Of a stretch of DNA of 64,000 bases, positions 42,523 to 51,368 are shown piece after piece. The position numbers and the translations under genes were made by a program. The stretch lies in contig CABVAY010000004.1 in the NCBI GenBank assembly GCA_902496455.1, positions 8,862 to 72,861 on the forward strand, given 5' to 3'. Position 1 is the first letter of the stretch. Every line of letters begins with the position of its first letter. The notes under the pieces are model-generated. The model did no database searches. It was not told the DNA's origin and was given only the letters and a program-made list of their open reading frames with translations. Source of the DNA: an uncultured Collinsella sp. (GTDB lineage Bacteria; Actinomycetota; Coriobacteriia; Coriobacteriales; Coriobacteriaceae).

Positions 42523-43362
42523 ATGTATAAGATCCTGGAGAAGACGCAGTTCTCGGAGAAGGTGTTCAAGTTCCGCATCGAGGCGCCTGCAATCGCCAAG
42601 CATGCGCACGCTGGACAGTTCCTCATGGTTCGCGCCAACGAGACGGGCGAGCGTGTCCCGTTTACCCTGGCCGGCTGGAACGGTGACGAGGGCTGGGTCG
42701 AGTTCATCTTCATGGTGATCGGCAAGACCACCGAGATGCTTTCCACCTACGAGGCCGGCGAGTCGCTGCGCGACGTCGTGGGCCCGCTGGGCGTTCCCAC
42801 CGAGATGGCTGAGGGCCCCTGCGCCGTCATTGGCGGCGGCGTCGGCCTGGCAATTGCCTTCCCGGTCGCCAAGCACCTGGTCGAGACCGGCCACGAGGTG
42901 CACGCCATCATGGGCGCCCGCACCAAGGACCTCCTGCTTATGGAGGACCAGTTCCGCGAGCTCCTCGACGAGGACCACATCCACATCACCACTGACGACG
43001 GCTCCTACGGCGAGCAGGGCGTTGTCACCGCTCCGCTGGAGCGCCTGCTGCAGGACAAGGCCGTGAGCCAGGTCTTCTGCGTCGGCCCCGTTCCGATGAT
43101 GAAGTTCTCGACCCTCACCGCCCAGAAATACGACACCCCCATCACCGCGTCCCTCAACCCCATCATGGTTGACGGCACCGGTATGTGCGGCTGCTGCCGC
43201 GTCGAGGTGGGCGGCGTGACCAAGTTCGCTTGCGTCGACGGCCCCGACTTCGATGCCACCCTGGTCGACTGGGATGACCTTCGTGCCCGCCAGGCCGCTT
43301 ACCGTTCCGAAGAGGGCGAGTCCCTCAAGGCCTATGAGGAAAAGAGCTGCGCATGCCACTAG
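42523..43362 (+). CDS. nfnA: NADH-dependent ferredoxin:NADP+ oxidoreductase small subunit
   Basis: This 279-residue FAD/2Fe-2S protein has the ferredoxin-reductase fold: PFTLAGW, IGGGVGLAIAFPVAKHL for nucleotide binding, and VFCVGPVPMMK. The C-terminal cluster motif MCGCCRVEVGGVTKFACVDGP holds four cysteines in the spacing seen in NfnA and PyrK-like proteins. It forms the NAD-binding arm of a bifurcating transhydrogenase that couples NADH and reduced ferredoxin to NADPH formation. Its end overlaps nfnB by ten bases. A PyrK role is less likely because no pyrD is next to it. Confidence 0.88.
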   Translation: MYKILEKTQFSEKVFKFRIEAPAIAKHAHAGQFLMVRANETGERVPFTLAGWNGDEGWVEFIFMVIGKTTEMLSTYEAGESLRDVVGPLGVPTEMAEGPCAVIGGGVGLAIAFPVAKHLVETGHEVHAIMGARTKDLLLMEDQFRELLDEDHIHITTDDGSYGEQGVVTAPLERLLQDKAVSQVFCVGPVPMMKFSTLTAQKYDTPITASLNPIMVDGTGMCGCCRVEVGGVTKFACVDGPDFDATLVDWDDLRARQAAYRSEEGESLKAYEEKSCACH

Positions 43363-44762
43363 TTAACGGTCGTTTCGTTGCCGATATGAAGTCGCCCCGC
43401 ACCCCCGATAACGAGGAGCCGGCTGCCGAGCGCGCCTGCGACTTCCGCCCCGTCGACAAGGGCTTCACCGAGGAGATGGCGCTGGCCGAGGCCGAGCGCT
43501 GCCTCAACTGCAAGAAGCCTTTCTGTGTTGAGGGCTGCCCCGTCAACATCAACATCCCCCGCTTTATCGAGCAGATCCGCGCGAAGGACTTCGGCGGCGC
43601 CCTCGATACCATCCGCGAGGACTCCATGCTTCCCGCTATCTGCGGCCGTGTCTGCCCGCAGGAGAACCAGTGCGAGGGCAAGTGCATCCGTGGTAAGAAG
43701 TCCGAGCCCGTGGCCATCGGCCAGCTCGAGCGCTTCCTGGGTGACCGCCCCGAGCTCGCCTCCACGCCCAAGATGGCCCCCAAGAACGGCAAGAAGGTCG
43801 CCGTCGTCGGCTCCGGCCCGTCCGGCATCACCTGCGCCGGCGAGCTCGCCCGCAACGGCTTTGACGTTACCGTCTTTGAGGCTTTCTTCACCGGCGGCGG
43901 CGTGCTGGTCTACGGCATCCCCGAGTTCCGTCTGCCCAAGGCAGTCGTCAAGCGCGAGATTGACGGCCTTGAGGACATGGGCGTCAAGTTTGAATACAAC
44001 TCCGTCGTGGGCAACATGGCCACGGCCGAGGAGCTGTTCGAGCAGGGCTTCGACGCCATCTACGTGGCGACCGGCGCTGGCCTGCCCAAGTTCCTCAACG
44101 TCCCCGGCGAGAATCTGCCTAACGTCTTCTTCGCGAACGAGTACCTCACCCGCGTGAACCTGATGAAGGCCAACAAGTTCCCCGAGTACGACACCCCCAC
44201 CAAGCACGGCAAGAACGTCGTCGTCTTTGGTGGCGGCAACGTGGCTATGGACGCCGTCCGTACCGCCAAGCGCCTGGGCGCCGAGCACGCCATCATCGCC
44301 TACCGTCGTACCGAGGACGAGATGCCCTGCCGTCGCGCTGAGCTGCACCATGCCAAGGCCGAGGGCGTCGAGGTTCTGCCGCTCGTCTCCCCGCTCGAGT
44401 TTGTCGCTGGCGAGGACGGCTCCGTGTGCGCCGTCAAGGTCCAGAAGATGGAGCTCGGCGAGCCCGACGAGTCCGGCCGCCGTCGCCCGGTGCCCATCGA
44501 GGGCGCCATCGAGGAGATCCCTTGCGACGTCGCGATCTCGGCTATCGGCACCAACGCCAACCCCTTCGCAAAAAAGATCGGCGGCAAGATGGAGCTCAAC
44601 AAGTGGGGCTACATCGTTGCCGACGAGGAGACCGGCCAGACCACCGATCCCCGCATCTGGGCCGGCGGCGACATCGTCACCGGTGCCGCTACGGTCATTC
44701 TGGCGATGGGCGCTGGCAAGAAGGCCGCCGCTTCCATCACCAAGAGCCTGCTGGGCGAGTAA
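43353..44762 (+). CDS. nfnB: NADH-dependent ferredoxin:NADP+ oxidoreductase large subunit (GltA-type)
   Basis: This 469-residue protein is the NADPH-binding subunit, related to the glutamate synthase small subunit. It has two N-terminal cysteine groups (CLNCKKPFCVEGCPV and CGRVCPQENQCEGKC) for 4Fe-4S clusters, VGSGPSGITCAGELA for FAD and VVFGGGNVAMDAVRTAKRLGA for NADPH. The C-terminus has WAGGDIVTGAATVILAMGAG. There is no glutamate synthase large subunit nearby, supporting Nfn over GltD. With the hydrogenase it balances ferredoxin, NADH and NADPH. A terminator follows at 44791. Confidence 0.9.
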   Translation: MPLVNGRFVADMKSPRTPDNEEPAAERACDFRPVDKGFTEEMALAEAERCLNCKKPFCVEGCPVNINIPRFIEQIRAKDFGGALDTIREDSMLPAICGRVCPQENQCEGKCIRGKKSEPVAIGQLERFLGDRPELASTPKMAPKNGKKVAVVGSGPSGITCAGELARNGFDVTVFEAFFTGGGVLVYGIPEFRLPKAVVKREIDGLEDMGVKFEYNSVVGNMATAEELFEQGFDAIYVATGAGLPKFLNVPGENLPNVFFANEYLTRVNLMKANKFPEYDTPTKHGKNVVVFGGGNVAMDAVRTAKRLGAEHAIIAYRRTEDEMPCRRAELHHAKAEGVEVLPLVSPLEFVAGEDGSVCAVKVQKMELGEPDESGRRRPVPIEGAIEEIPCDVAISAIGTNANPFAKKIGGKMELNKWGYIVADEETGQTTDPRIWAGGDIVTGAATVILAMGAGKKAAASITKSLLGE

Positions 44763-44790
44763 TCACCCTCAGCGCTAGCCATTAAACGGC

Positions 44791-44828
44791 AAAGTCCCCG
44801 TCGAGCACACGCTCGGCGGGGACTTTTT
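44791..44828 (+). terminator. nfnAB terminator
   Basis: AAAGTCCCCG(T/C)CGAGC pairs with GCTCGGCGGGGACTTT, followed by Ts. Confidence 0.88.
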
Positions 44829-44846
44829 CTATGCCGGCCGCCCGAT

Positions 44847-44877
44847 CACCACGATGGGGACAGGCACCTTTGTGGTG
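44847..44877. repeat. GGGGACAG-loop hairpin between nfnB and the kinase gene
   Basis: Stem CACCAC/GTGGTG around a loop holding GGGGACAGGCACC. The copy sits about 12 bases past the minus-strand kinase stop at 44889. Confidence 0.75.
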
Positions 44878-44888
44878 GTTTTGGTCGG

Positions 44889-45512
44889 TTAGCCTTCGAG
44901 CTGCGCTACTTTGTAGCGGTAGGCCGCGGCGATGACGTCCTTGCAGCCTTCGCGGCCCAGCTTGGCGCGGTTGACGACGATGTCTTTACCGCTCGTCATC
45001 TTCCACTTGCCGGCGCTATAGCGCTTATAGAACGCCTCGCGCGCCTTCTGCTGCTGCTTGACCAACTTGGCGCCCTTCTTTTTGTTAAGTCCGCGCTTCT
45101 TGCGCACGATCTCGACGCGGTCCTCAAAGGGTGCGGTCACCAACACGGCAATGTGGTTGGGGTTGTTACGCAACAGGTAATCGGACAGACGACCTTCGAT
45201 AATGCAGCTCTCGGTCTCGCCCAGATCCAAAATCACCTGGCTCATCTTTTGGAACAACTTGTCCGAGTACGAACGTGCATCGTAGCGGTCGGGTAGGAAC
45301 GCCATATTCTCCACGGCCAGGCGCTCGTCGTAGGCGGCCATCTTATCGAGCGACTCGCCCGCGCGCAGCGACGCACGCACCAGCAGCTCGTTATCGTACA
45401 GCGGAATCCCCAACTCGTCGGCAAGCATGCGACCAATCTCGTGGCCCTCGGCGCCAAAGTCGCGCGCGATGGTAATGACCACAGGATTCTTCTTATTCTC
45501 CAGATCGCTCAT
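44889..45512 (-). CDS. Cytidylate-kinase-like P-loop protein
   Basis: This 207-residue protein belongs to the cytidylate_kin_2 group: VVITIARDFGAEGHEIGRMLADELG replaces the classic P-loop, then YDNELLVRAS, CIIEGRLSDYLL and VLVTAPFEDRVEIV. The family typically has a GxGG-type loop without the Walker Lys, as here. It is a separate group from Cmk itself, and its substrate is unproven. ATG 45512 is chosen since GAAAGGA is close upstream; the longer open frame runs into the palindrome at 45529. It may be co-transcribed with the amino-acid ABC operon. Confidence 0.75.
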   Translation of the reverse strand: MSDLENKKNPVVITIARDFGAEGHEIGRMLADELGIPLYDNELLVRASLRAGESLDKMAAYDERLAVENMAFLPDRYDARSYSDKLFQKMSQVILDLGETESCIIEGRLSDYLLRNNPNHIAVLVTAPFEDRVEIVRKKRGLNKKKGAKLVKQQQKAREAFYKRYSAGKWKMTSGKDIVVNRAKLGREGCKDVIAAAYRYKVAQLEG

Positions 45513-45528
45513 CGCGATTCCTTTCTCT

Positions 45529-45559
45529 ATGTGGCAAAGGGACTGTCCCTTTGCCACAT
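45529..45559. repeat. Near-perfect palindrome in the GGGAC family
   Basis: Fifteen-base arms (45529-45543 and 45545-45559) flank one base, giving GGGACTGTCCC at the centre. It lies between the permease stop at 45561 and the kinase gene. Confidence 0.8.
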
Positions 45560-45560
45560 T

Positions 45561-46199
45561 CTACGCTGCCACAATACGACGTTGATAAGCTCGGACCAGC
45601 AGCGAGATACCAAAGTTGAGCACAAAGTACATCGCAAACACCAGGCCGTAGAGCATAAGCACCTGCGACAGATCGATCGCGTGGGCCATCACGACGTTGG
45701 CCGTGTACATGAGCTCGGCCACGTTAATGCCCGAAAGATACGAGCTGTCCTTGATGACAGTCGTGCACTGGCTAAACAGCGCCGGAATGATCGTCTTAAA
45801 CGTCTGCGGCAGAATGATGTAGCGCATGGTGGCAAAGAAGCCAAAGCCCTGGCTCTGCGCTGCCTCAAACTGGCCGCGCGGAATCGAGTTGAGGCCGCCG
45901 CGCACAATCTCGGCCATAACGGCGCTGGTAAACAGCGTAAAGGCGATGGTCGAAATCACAATGTCCAAACCCTGCACCGTAAAGTAGATAAACAGGATCC
46001 ACAGCAGGTTTGGCGTGCAACGGAACAGCTCGATATAGGCGCTCACCAAAATACGGAACGGGCGGGGCGCATAGCTCTTGACGAGCGCCAGCACCGTGCC
46101 AAAGATGAGCGAGAAAAAGATTGACAGCGCCGAGATCTCGATCGTCTTAACAAAGCCGCCCCAAATGTAGAGCAGGTTGGTCGCGTTGAAGATTTCCAT
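45561..46199 (-). CDS. Polar amino-acid ABC transporter permease (HisM/GlnP family)
   Basis: This 212-residue permease has about five helices and the coupling motif EIVRGGLNSIPRGQFEAAQSQGFG, the EAA signature of His/Glu/Gln importers. It probably pairs with the upstream permease to form a heterodimer. The operon runs ATPase (48590), solute-binding protein (47844), permease (46949), permease (46199), an order typical of this family. The gene begins four bases after the first permease stop. Confidence 0.9.
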   Translation of the reverse strand: MEIFNATNLLYIWGGFVKTIEISALSIFFSLIFGTVLALVKSYAPRPFRILVSAYIELFRCTPNLLWILFIYFTVQGLDIVISTIAFTLFTSAVMAEIVRGGLNSIPRGQFEAAQSQGFGFFATMRYIILPQTFKTIIPALFSQCTTVIKDSSYLSGINVAELMYTANVVMAHAIDLSQVLMLYGLVFAMYFVLNFGISLLVRAYQRRIVAA

Positions 46200-46202
46200 G
46201 CG

Positions 46203-46949
46203 CTAGGCCTCCTCTACGTTGTCGAGCCCCAGCTCGGCCAGGCTCACGCCGCGCGGACGCTCCTTGGAGCGGCGCTCGAGCCACTGCACCAGCATGGCGA
46301 GCGGAAAGCAGATGATGAAGTACATAAGGCAGCAGACGATGTATCCCTGCAGGTAACCGTACAGACTCACAAAGTTGTCGGAACGGTACATAAGGTCGCC
46401 GCCGGCCACAAGTGCCAGCACCGACGTGTTCTTGACCAGGTTGAGCGCCTGGTTACACAGCGGCGGCAGAATGATCTTGAACGTCTGGGGTAGCACGATG
46501 TACCAGTACGCCTGCGCACGGGTGAAGCCCTGGCTCTGGGCCGCCTCCATCTGACCGCGCGGAACCGCCTCGATACCAGTGCGGATGACCTCCGAAATGT
46601 AGGCCGCGTGATACAGGCCCACACCCAAGAAGCCCAGCACGAACGGCGCGATGCGCACCGGCTGGTCGGCACCGGTTATGGCCTGCAAAAACTGCGGACC
46701 GGCCATGTACATAAAGAGCACCTGCACGGGCAACGGGGTGTTCTGGTAAAACTCCACGTACACGCGGCTTATGGCGCGCAGCACGCGCGAACGGGTGGTA
46801 GAGAACACGCCCAGCAGCGTGCCCAGCACCAGCGACAGCAGCAGACCGGCAACGACCACCTGCAGCGTCACGCCAAAGCCCTCCCAGAAGGGCCCCATGT
46901 TTTGAAATGTCGTCGACCAGCGGTCGGCGTCAAACAATCCTTCGAGCAT
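46203..46949 (-). CDS. Polar amino-acid ABC transporter permease (HisQ/GlnP family)
   Basis: This 248-residue permease has the EAA loop EVIRTGIEAVPRGQMEAAQSQGFT and five or six helices. ATG 46949 follows GAAGGAAT; the longer frame upstream overlaps the binding-protein gene. It is the first of the two permeases and differs enough from the second that a heterodimer is likely. Function is inferred from family and order; the amino acid is unknown. Confidence 0.88.
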   Translation of the reverse strand: MLEGLFDADRWSTTFQNMGPFWEGFGVTLQVVVAGLLLSLVLGTLLGVFSTTRSRVLRAISRVYVEFYQNTPLPVQVLFMYMAGPQFLQAITGADQPVRIAPFVLGFLGVGLYHAAYISEVIRTGIEAVPRGQMEAAQSQGFTRAQAYWYIVLPQTFKIILPPLCNQALNLVKNTSVLALVAGGDLMYRSDNFVSLYGYLQGYIVCCLMYFIICFPLAMLVQWLERRSKERPRGVSLAELGLDNVEEA

Positions 46950-46974
46950 TTGATTCCTTCCTTGGACGATGCGC

Positions 46975-47844
46975 CTATACAAGACCCCAGGTCTTGACCT
47001 CTTGGTCGAGCCAGCCATCGGCCAGGCGATCGCAAATCACCTGATCGACCACGGCCGAAAGGTCGCAGCCCTTCTTGGTCGCCACGCCGTAGCCCTGCTC
47101 GCCAAACTTGACCTCGGGCTGCAGCAGCTCAACGGTCTCGTTCATGTAACCGGCCAGCGTGGAGCGGTCCATGGCAAAGACGTCGATATTGCCAGCGTCG
47201 AGCGAACTCTTGATGATGGGGTAGCCGCTAAAGGCCCTAAACTCGGGCTTACAGCTAAAGCCGTTGTCCTTGATCATCTGCTCGATCAGGCTCTGCGTGG
47301 TAGCGCCCTGGCTCACGCCAATGACCTTGCCGTCCAGATCCTCAATCGAGGTAAAGCCCGAACGCTTCTTGACCATGAGTCCCACGTAGTCGGTACGGTA
47401 CGGCGTCGAGAAATCCCAGCTCTTCTTGCGCTCGTCGGTGATGGTGTAGGTCGCCGCGACCACGTCAAGTTGGCCGTTATCGATCAGCGGGCCGCGCGTC
47501 TTGGGCGTTACGTCGGTAAACTCGACAAGCTCCTGGGCACGGGCCTCCTTGTAGCTCACGCCAAAGACGGCAGCGGCGATCTGGTAGCACAAATCGACTT
47601 CCATGCCCTCAAAGCGGCCCTTGGCGGTGTCGTAATAGCCGTAACCGGGAACGTCCTTCTTAACGCCGGCATTCAGATGGCCACGCGACTTAATGGCCGC
47701 AAGCTTGGACCCCTTGTCCGAGCCCTCGCCGCTGGTGGAGTTGCCGCAACCGGTAAGCGCGGCCCCCGTCAGCGTAAGCATACCGGCGCCCGCCAGCTGC
47801 AAAAAGTGACGGCGCGACACGGCCGCCCTCGTCATATCCGTCAT
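46975..47844 (-). CDS. Amino-acid ABC transporter solute-binding lipoprotein
   Basis: This 289-residue lipoprotein begins with a twin-arginine-like sequence (AVSRRHFLQLAGAGML) followed by lipobox LTGC, so it is exported and lipid-anchored. The mature part has type-2 periplasmic-binding motifs (GHLNAGVKKDVPGYGYYD, DLCYQIAAAVFG, VVAATYTIT, DGKVIGVSQGATTQ). Start at ATG 47844 is chosen; a GTG at 47853 is possible. Specificity may be Glu, Gln or His. Confidence 0.87.
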   Translation of the reverse strand: MTDMTRAAVSRRHFLQLAGAGMLTLTGAALTGCGNSTSGEGSDKGSKLAAIKSRGHLNAGVKKDVPGYGYYDTAKGRFEGMEVDLCYQIAAAVFGVSYKEARAQELVEFTDVTPKTRGPLIDNGQLDVVAATYTITDERKKSWDFSTPYRTDYVGLMVKKRSGFTSIEDLDGKVIGVSQGATTQSLIEQMIKDNGFSCKPEFRAFSGYPIIKSSLDAGNIDVFAMDRSTLAGYMNETVELLQPEVKFGEQGYGVATKKGCDLSAVVDQVICDRLADGWLDQEVKTWGLV

Positions 47845-47858
47845 GTCCACCACCGCAC

Positions 47859-48590
47859 CTAGTGCAGAATCTTGGACAGGAACTCGCGGCAGCGCGGGTT
47901 CTCGGGATTATCGAAGAAGTGCTCGGGCGTGCCCTCCTCCAGGATGCGGCCGTCCTCCATAAAGATGACGCGGTCGGCCACCTGGCGCGCAAAACCCATC
48001 TCGTGCGTCACGCAGATCATGGTGATGTCCTCCTGCGCAAGCTCAATCATAACGTCCAGAACCTCCTGGACCATCTCGGGGTCGAGCGCCGAGGTCGGCT
48101 CGTCAAACAGGATGATGGGCTGCTTGGTGCACAGGGCACGGGCGATGGCGATACGCTGCTGCTGACCGCCCGAGAGATTCTGCGGATACTCGCCGGCCTT
48201 ATGAGCCATGCCGACGCGCTTGAGCGCGGCAATGGCGATCTCGGTCGCCTCCTCCTTGCTCTTCTTTTGCAGCTTGATGGGCGCGAGCGTCAGGTTGCCC
48301 AGCACCGTCATGTTGGGATACAGGTTGAACTGCTGAAACACCATGGAACTATACTTGCGAGCCATCTCCAGGTGATTCTTTTTTGTGAGCGGCGTACCGT
48401 CGATGACGACCTCGCCCGACGTGGGCTCCTCCAGATAATCGACGCAACGGATGAGCGTCGACTTACCCGAGCCGGAAGGCCCGATCATCACGAGCTTCTC
48501 GCCGCGCTTGACGGTGAGATTGATATCTTTGAGCACATGCAGGTCGCCAAAGTACTTGTTGAGATGCTTGATCTCGATCATGTCTGCCAT
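47859..48590 (-). CDS. Polar amino-acid ABC transporter ATP-binding protein
   Basis: This 243-residue ATPase has [29 protein letters not shown] and [16 protein letters not shown], the strong set of the GlnQ/HisP family. It would drive import by the two permeases behind it. ATG 48590 follows GAAGGGAC. The operon's promoter probably lies at the TACAAT at 48631-48626. Confidence 0.93.
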   Translation of the reverse strand: MADMIEIKHLNKYFGDLHVLKDINLTVKRGEKLVMIGPSGSGKSTLIRCVDYLEEPTSGEVVIDGTPLTKKNHLEMARKYSSMVFQQFNLYPNMTVLGNLTLAPIKLQKKSKEEATEIAIAALKRVGMAHKAGEYPQNLSGGQQQRIAIARALCTKQPIILFDEPTSALDPEMVQEVLDVMIELAQEDITMICVTHEMGFARQVADRVIFMEDGRILEEGTPEHFFDNPENPRCREFLSKILH

Positions 48591-48625
48591 GAATGTCCCT
48601 TCCCTGCGTTTACACGAGTTGAACT

Positions 48626-48631
48626 ATTGTA
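48626..48631 (-). promoter_or_regulatory. -10 box TACAAT of the amino-acid transporter operon
   Basis: On the minus strand CCGTACAATAG lies 36 bases before the ATPase start. Confidence 0.45.
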
Positions 48632-48695
48632 CGGAAAGAACCGCGTTTCCGCAGCCCACACTACATTCCCGTAAAGAACCCGCAACCTTCCACCC

Positions 48696-48764
48696 ACTCA
48701 TTGGGGACAGACTTAAATGAGTACCTGCTCATTGGGCACTCATTTAAGCCCGTCCCCAATGAGC
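48696..48764. repeat. Two GGGGAC-loop hairpins facing each other
   Basis: The first (48696-48722) has arms ACTCATT/AATGAGT and loop GGGGACAGACTT, identical to the one at 1121. The second (48727-48764) is on the other strand with arms GCTCATTGGG/CCCAATGAGC and the word GGGGACGGGCTT. Together they fill most of the gap between the YqeY terminator and the ABC promoter. Confidence 0.8.
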
Positions 48765-48776
48765 GCCTAGCCTAGC

Positions 48777-48808
48777 AAAAAAGGGCGCGACCGCGATGGT
48801 CACGCCCC
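48777..48808 (-). terminator. Terminator after the YqeY gene
   Basis: On the minus strand GGGCGTGACC pairs with GGTCGCGCCC (one mismatch), followed by six Ts. Confidence 0.8.
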
Positions 48809-48836
48809 TCAGCATCGGCTATGTGTCGGCCGGCAC

Positions 48837-49280
48837 TTACGCCAATTTTGCTCCGACGATCTTTGCCGCGGCCGGCTTGTCGAAGTTGCCGCCGGTGGCC
48901 TTGCCCAGGGCACCCATGACCTGACCCATCTGCTTCTTGGACGTGGCGCCCAGCTCGGCGATGACCTGCTCGATCAGGGCCTCGAGCTCCTCGCCCGAAA
49001 CCTGCGCGGGCAGCAGGCTCTCCAGAATCTTGACCTGCTCGGTCAGGTTGTCGGTACGCTCCTGGTCGGTGCCGGCCTTGATGGACATCTCCAGCGTCTC
49101 GCTCGTCTGCTTGATCAGACGCTTGATCATGCTGTTGACGTCCTCCTCGGTCACATCGCGGCGCTCGTTAACCTCGATATTCTTCACCTCGGCCTTGACC
49201 TGGCGAATGATGGACAGGCGGACCTTGTCCTTAGCCTTCATGGCCGCAATCATTTCTTTCTGCAGCTCTTCGTTGGTCAT
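48837..49280 (-). CDS. GatB/YqeY domain protein
   Basis: This 147-residue protein is the stand-alone YqeY tRNA-amidotransferase-tail fold, with KAKDKVRLSIIRQVKAEVKNIE and LLPAQVSGEELEALIEQVIAELGA. It is found beside rpsU or dnaG in many genomes but not here. Function is not firmly known; tRNA contact is suggested by homology to GatB. ATG 49280 is chosen since AGAGAGGA is seven bases upstream. Confidence 0.88.
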   Translation of the reverse strand: MTNEELQKEMIAAMKAKDKVRLSIIRQVKAEVKNIEVNERRDVTEEDVNSMIKRLIKQTSETLEMSIKAGTDQERTDNLTEQVKILESLLPAQVSGEELEALIEQVIAELGATSKKQMGQVMGALGKATGGNFDKPAAAKIVGAKLA

Positions 49281-49334
49281 CTGCAAATCCTCTCTAATAG
49301 CGTGGACGGCACTCGCGCGAGCACCGCCCCATGA

Positions 49335-50555
49335 TTACTCAGTCGTCGACGAATCGTCGGTCGAGCTCTTGGTGACGCCCTTCAGACTCACGTTATAGGG
49401 TACGTCCTTGGGCATGGGGTTGACGGTGATGTCGGCATCCTTCTTGTACTGCTCCAGCCACTCGCTGTACGCAGTGCTGGCCGCTTGCGTCTTCACCACA
49501 TTGAAGACGTACTTCTTGATGGCCTTGGGCACCTGGTTGATGTCATCGACCTGATTATCGACATGGAAGTAGTCGGTGCACTTGATGATGTGGTAACCAT
49601 AGGTCGACTCGACGACTTCGCTCACGTCGCCCTTGTTGAGCCCCTCGAGCGCCGTCTGGTAGCTGTCGACGAAGGTGGTGAGCTTATCCCAGCCCACATC
49701 GCCCTTCTTCTCCTTGGAACCGGTGTCTTCGGAGTACTGCTCAACGGCGTCCTCAAAGCTCAGCTCACCGGAGTTGATCTTGTCCAGACACTCCTGCGCC
49801 TTGGCCTTAGCGGCAGCCTTGTCCTCGTCGGAAGCGTCGGAATCAACCTTGATCAGGATGTTCGACGAGCGGCGAGCATCGTTGTAGTTAGACAGGTTCT
49901 CGTTGATGTAATCGACGATCTCGCTGTCCTTGGGCTTGCTGGTGGGCGCCACGGCATCCTTGAGTTTCTGCTGCGCCAGACTCTCCTTGAGCGAATCCTT
50001 GTAGGTGTCCTCGGTATAGCCGTAGGTCTTGAGGGTCTTCTTAAAGGCCTTGGCACCGCCCGCGCTCTTGCACGCGTCCTTCCAAGCCTTCTCGACCTCC
50101 TCGTCCGACACCGTCACGCCGTTCTCCTTCTGCGCCTGTTGAAGCAGAATCTGTTGCGTGTAGGAGTCGATAAGCTGCTTGCGGTACTTCTTGGGCGTGA
50201 GGTCGTTGTCGACCAGGTACTGTGCCCAGTCCTTGTCCTTGGTGTAGCCGTAGGACGTACGCATGCTCATGATCTGCTTGGTCACGGTGTCCTCGGTGAG
50301 GTTGGTGCCGTTGATAGTGGCAGCGACACCGCCGGTCAGCTTGTAGCCCGAGGTGTCCTCGGCCTGCGACATAAGGCCGGAGCACGCCATCGCCGAGACG
50401 GAAAGCAGCATTGCCAGCACGCCGATGACCACCAGGACGATCTTGACGGTCTTAGACACGTACGTCTTGCGCTGCTTCTTGCGAGAGCTGGAGGCAGCGC
50501 GAGCCTGCTGCTCGGGCGTCGGCGCGGCCTCGGAGTTCTTTTTCTTATTTGCCAT
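49335..50555 (-). CDS. PrsA/SurA-like peptidyl-prolyl isomerase foldase
   Basis: This 406-residue exported foldase has a basic N-terminus, one hydrophobic helix (about 30-52), and ends its signal region in AMACSG, which looks like a lipobox. A SurA-like N-terminal domain follows, then the parvulin domain at about 235-340 (RRSSNILIKV, SFEDAVEQYSEDTGSKEKKGDVGW, VVESTYGYHIIKCTDYF). It should help fold secreted proteins, such as the giant adhesin, outside the membrane. ATG 50555 follows GCGAAAGG. The tail is Ser/Thr/Asp-rich. Confidence 0.88.
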   Translation of the reverse strand: MANKKKNSEAAPTPEQQARAASSSRKKQRKTYVSKTVKIVLVVIGVLAMLLSVSAMACSGLMSQAEDTSGYKLTGGVAATINGTNLTEDTVTKQIMSMRTSYGYTKDKDWAQYLVDNDLTPKKYRKQLIDSYTQQILLQQAQKENGVTVSDEEVEKAWKDACKSAGGAKAFKKTLKTYGYTEDTYKDSLKESLAQQKLKDAVAPTSKPKDSEIVDYINENLSNYNDARRSSNILIKVDSDASDEDKAAAKAKAQECLDKINSGELSFEDAVEQYSEDTGSKEKKGDVGWDKLTTFVDSYQTALEGLNKGDVSEVVESTYGYHIIKCTDYFHVDNQVDDINQVPKAIKKYVFNVVKTQAASTAYSEWLEQYKKDADITVNPMPKDVPYNVSLKGVTKSSTDDSSTTE

Positions 50556-50622
50556 AGTTGGCCTTTCGCATAACGAATCGAACAAACGCCATTGTGTCAC
50601 AACGCAGCCCCCGCGGCACGCT

Positions 50623-50738
50623 TGGTGCATTGGGGACAGGTTAATCTGCACCATTTTGGTGCAAAGGGGACAGATGCGGCACTTGGCACTTGGGGACTGT
50701 CCCTTACTGCCGGCAGAAAAGGAACGTCCCCAAGTGCC
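50623..50738. repeat. Three tandem GGGGAC hairpins upstream of the foldase gene
   Basis: The first (50623-50653) has stem TGGTGCA/TGCACCA and loop TTGGGGACAGGTTAATC. The second (about 50657-50684) has a weaker GGTGC/GCAC stem around AAAGGGGACAGATGCG. The third (50685-50738) has 13-bp perfect arms GGCACTTGGGGAC/GTCCCCAAGTGCC around an interior that shares CTGCCGGCAG and GGAACGTCCC with the cluster at 1165. Confidence 0.8.
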
Positions 50739-50751
50739 GACTCAGCCCACC

Positions 50752-51216
50752 TTAGAAGTGGCGGCGGATGGCGTCGACCATGCCCTGGGACGTGGTCTGG
50801 CCGAGCACGTCGGCTGCGGCATCGGCGTCCATAAAGATGTTCATGAGCGCCTGCAGGGCCTCGACCTGGCCGCCCGGCTCTGCGATGCCCAGATTGATAA
50901 CGATCTGCGCCGGCACCGGAGCGCCCATGCCAGCCATAGCGTTAAATGTCACGGGCGCGGCGGGCTTCACCACCGCGATATAGGGCTTGGCCACAAACCC
51001 CGGATCGGTATGCGGAATGGCAATGTTTGCCGCCGGCATGGCAAGACCCGTGGGATAGGCATCCTCGCGCGTGCGAACGGCGTCGAGCCAACCGGATGCA
51101 ATGTAGCCACGTGGTGCAAGCTCGCCCTCGAGCCGCGCGAACACCTCATCCGGCGTCGCACACTCCCAATCAAAAAACACCAGCTCAGGCGTAAACAGCG
51201 CTTCGTTATCCGCCAT
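50752..51216 (-). CDS. Orphan PTS EIIA (fructose/galactitol type)
   Basis: This 154-residue EIIA_2 protein has the phospho-acceptor motif IAIPHTDPG (His around residue 68) and LGIAEPGGQVEALQALMNIF. It has no EIIB or EIIC beside it. Such solitary EIIA proteins serve a distant transporter or a regulator such as a PRD protein. It resembles GatA more than FruA. ATG 51216 follows GAGGTGAGC. Confidence 0.88.
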   Translation of the reverse strand: MADNEALFTPELVFFDWECATPDEVFARLEGELAPRGYIASGWLDAVRTREDAYPTGLAMPAANIAIPHTDPGFVAKPYIAVVKPAAPVTFNAMAGMGAPVPAQIVINLGIAEPGGQVEALQALMNIFMDADAAADVLGQTTSQGMVDAIRRHF

Positions 51217-51293
51217 GCGCTCACCTCTCTCACCTAGCCATCGGGGACGTTCTAAAATGACTAGTCGTTAAAGAACGTCGCAGGTGACTACCC

Positions 51294-51338
51294 AAAACAA
51301 AAGGTGGCCACGCGCGCCTTGGCGCCAATGACCACCCT
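51294..51338 (-). terminator. Terminator after purN
   Basis: On the minus strand GGTGGTCA pairs with TGGCCACC and an inner GGCGC pairs with GCGCC; TTTTGTTTT follows. Confidence 0.8.
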
Positions 51339-51368
51339 GACTACTCGGCTAAATTGTACTGTGCGCCG

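Noticed and set aside
42523..43362. Dihydroorotate dehydrogenase electron-transfer subunit (PyrK)
   Set aside because: Motifs overlap with PyrK, but the overlapping GltA-type partner and lack of pyrD point to NfnA.
43353..44762. Glutamate synthase small subunit
   Set aside because: No large subunit is present and the gene overlaps nfnA.
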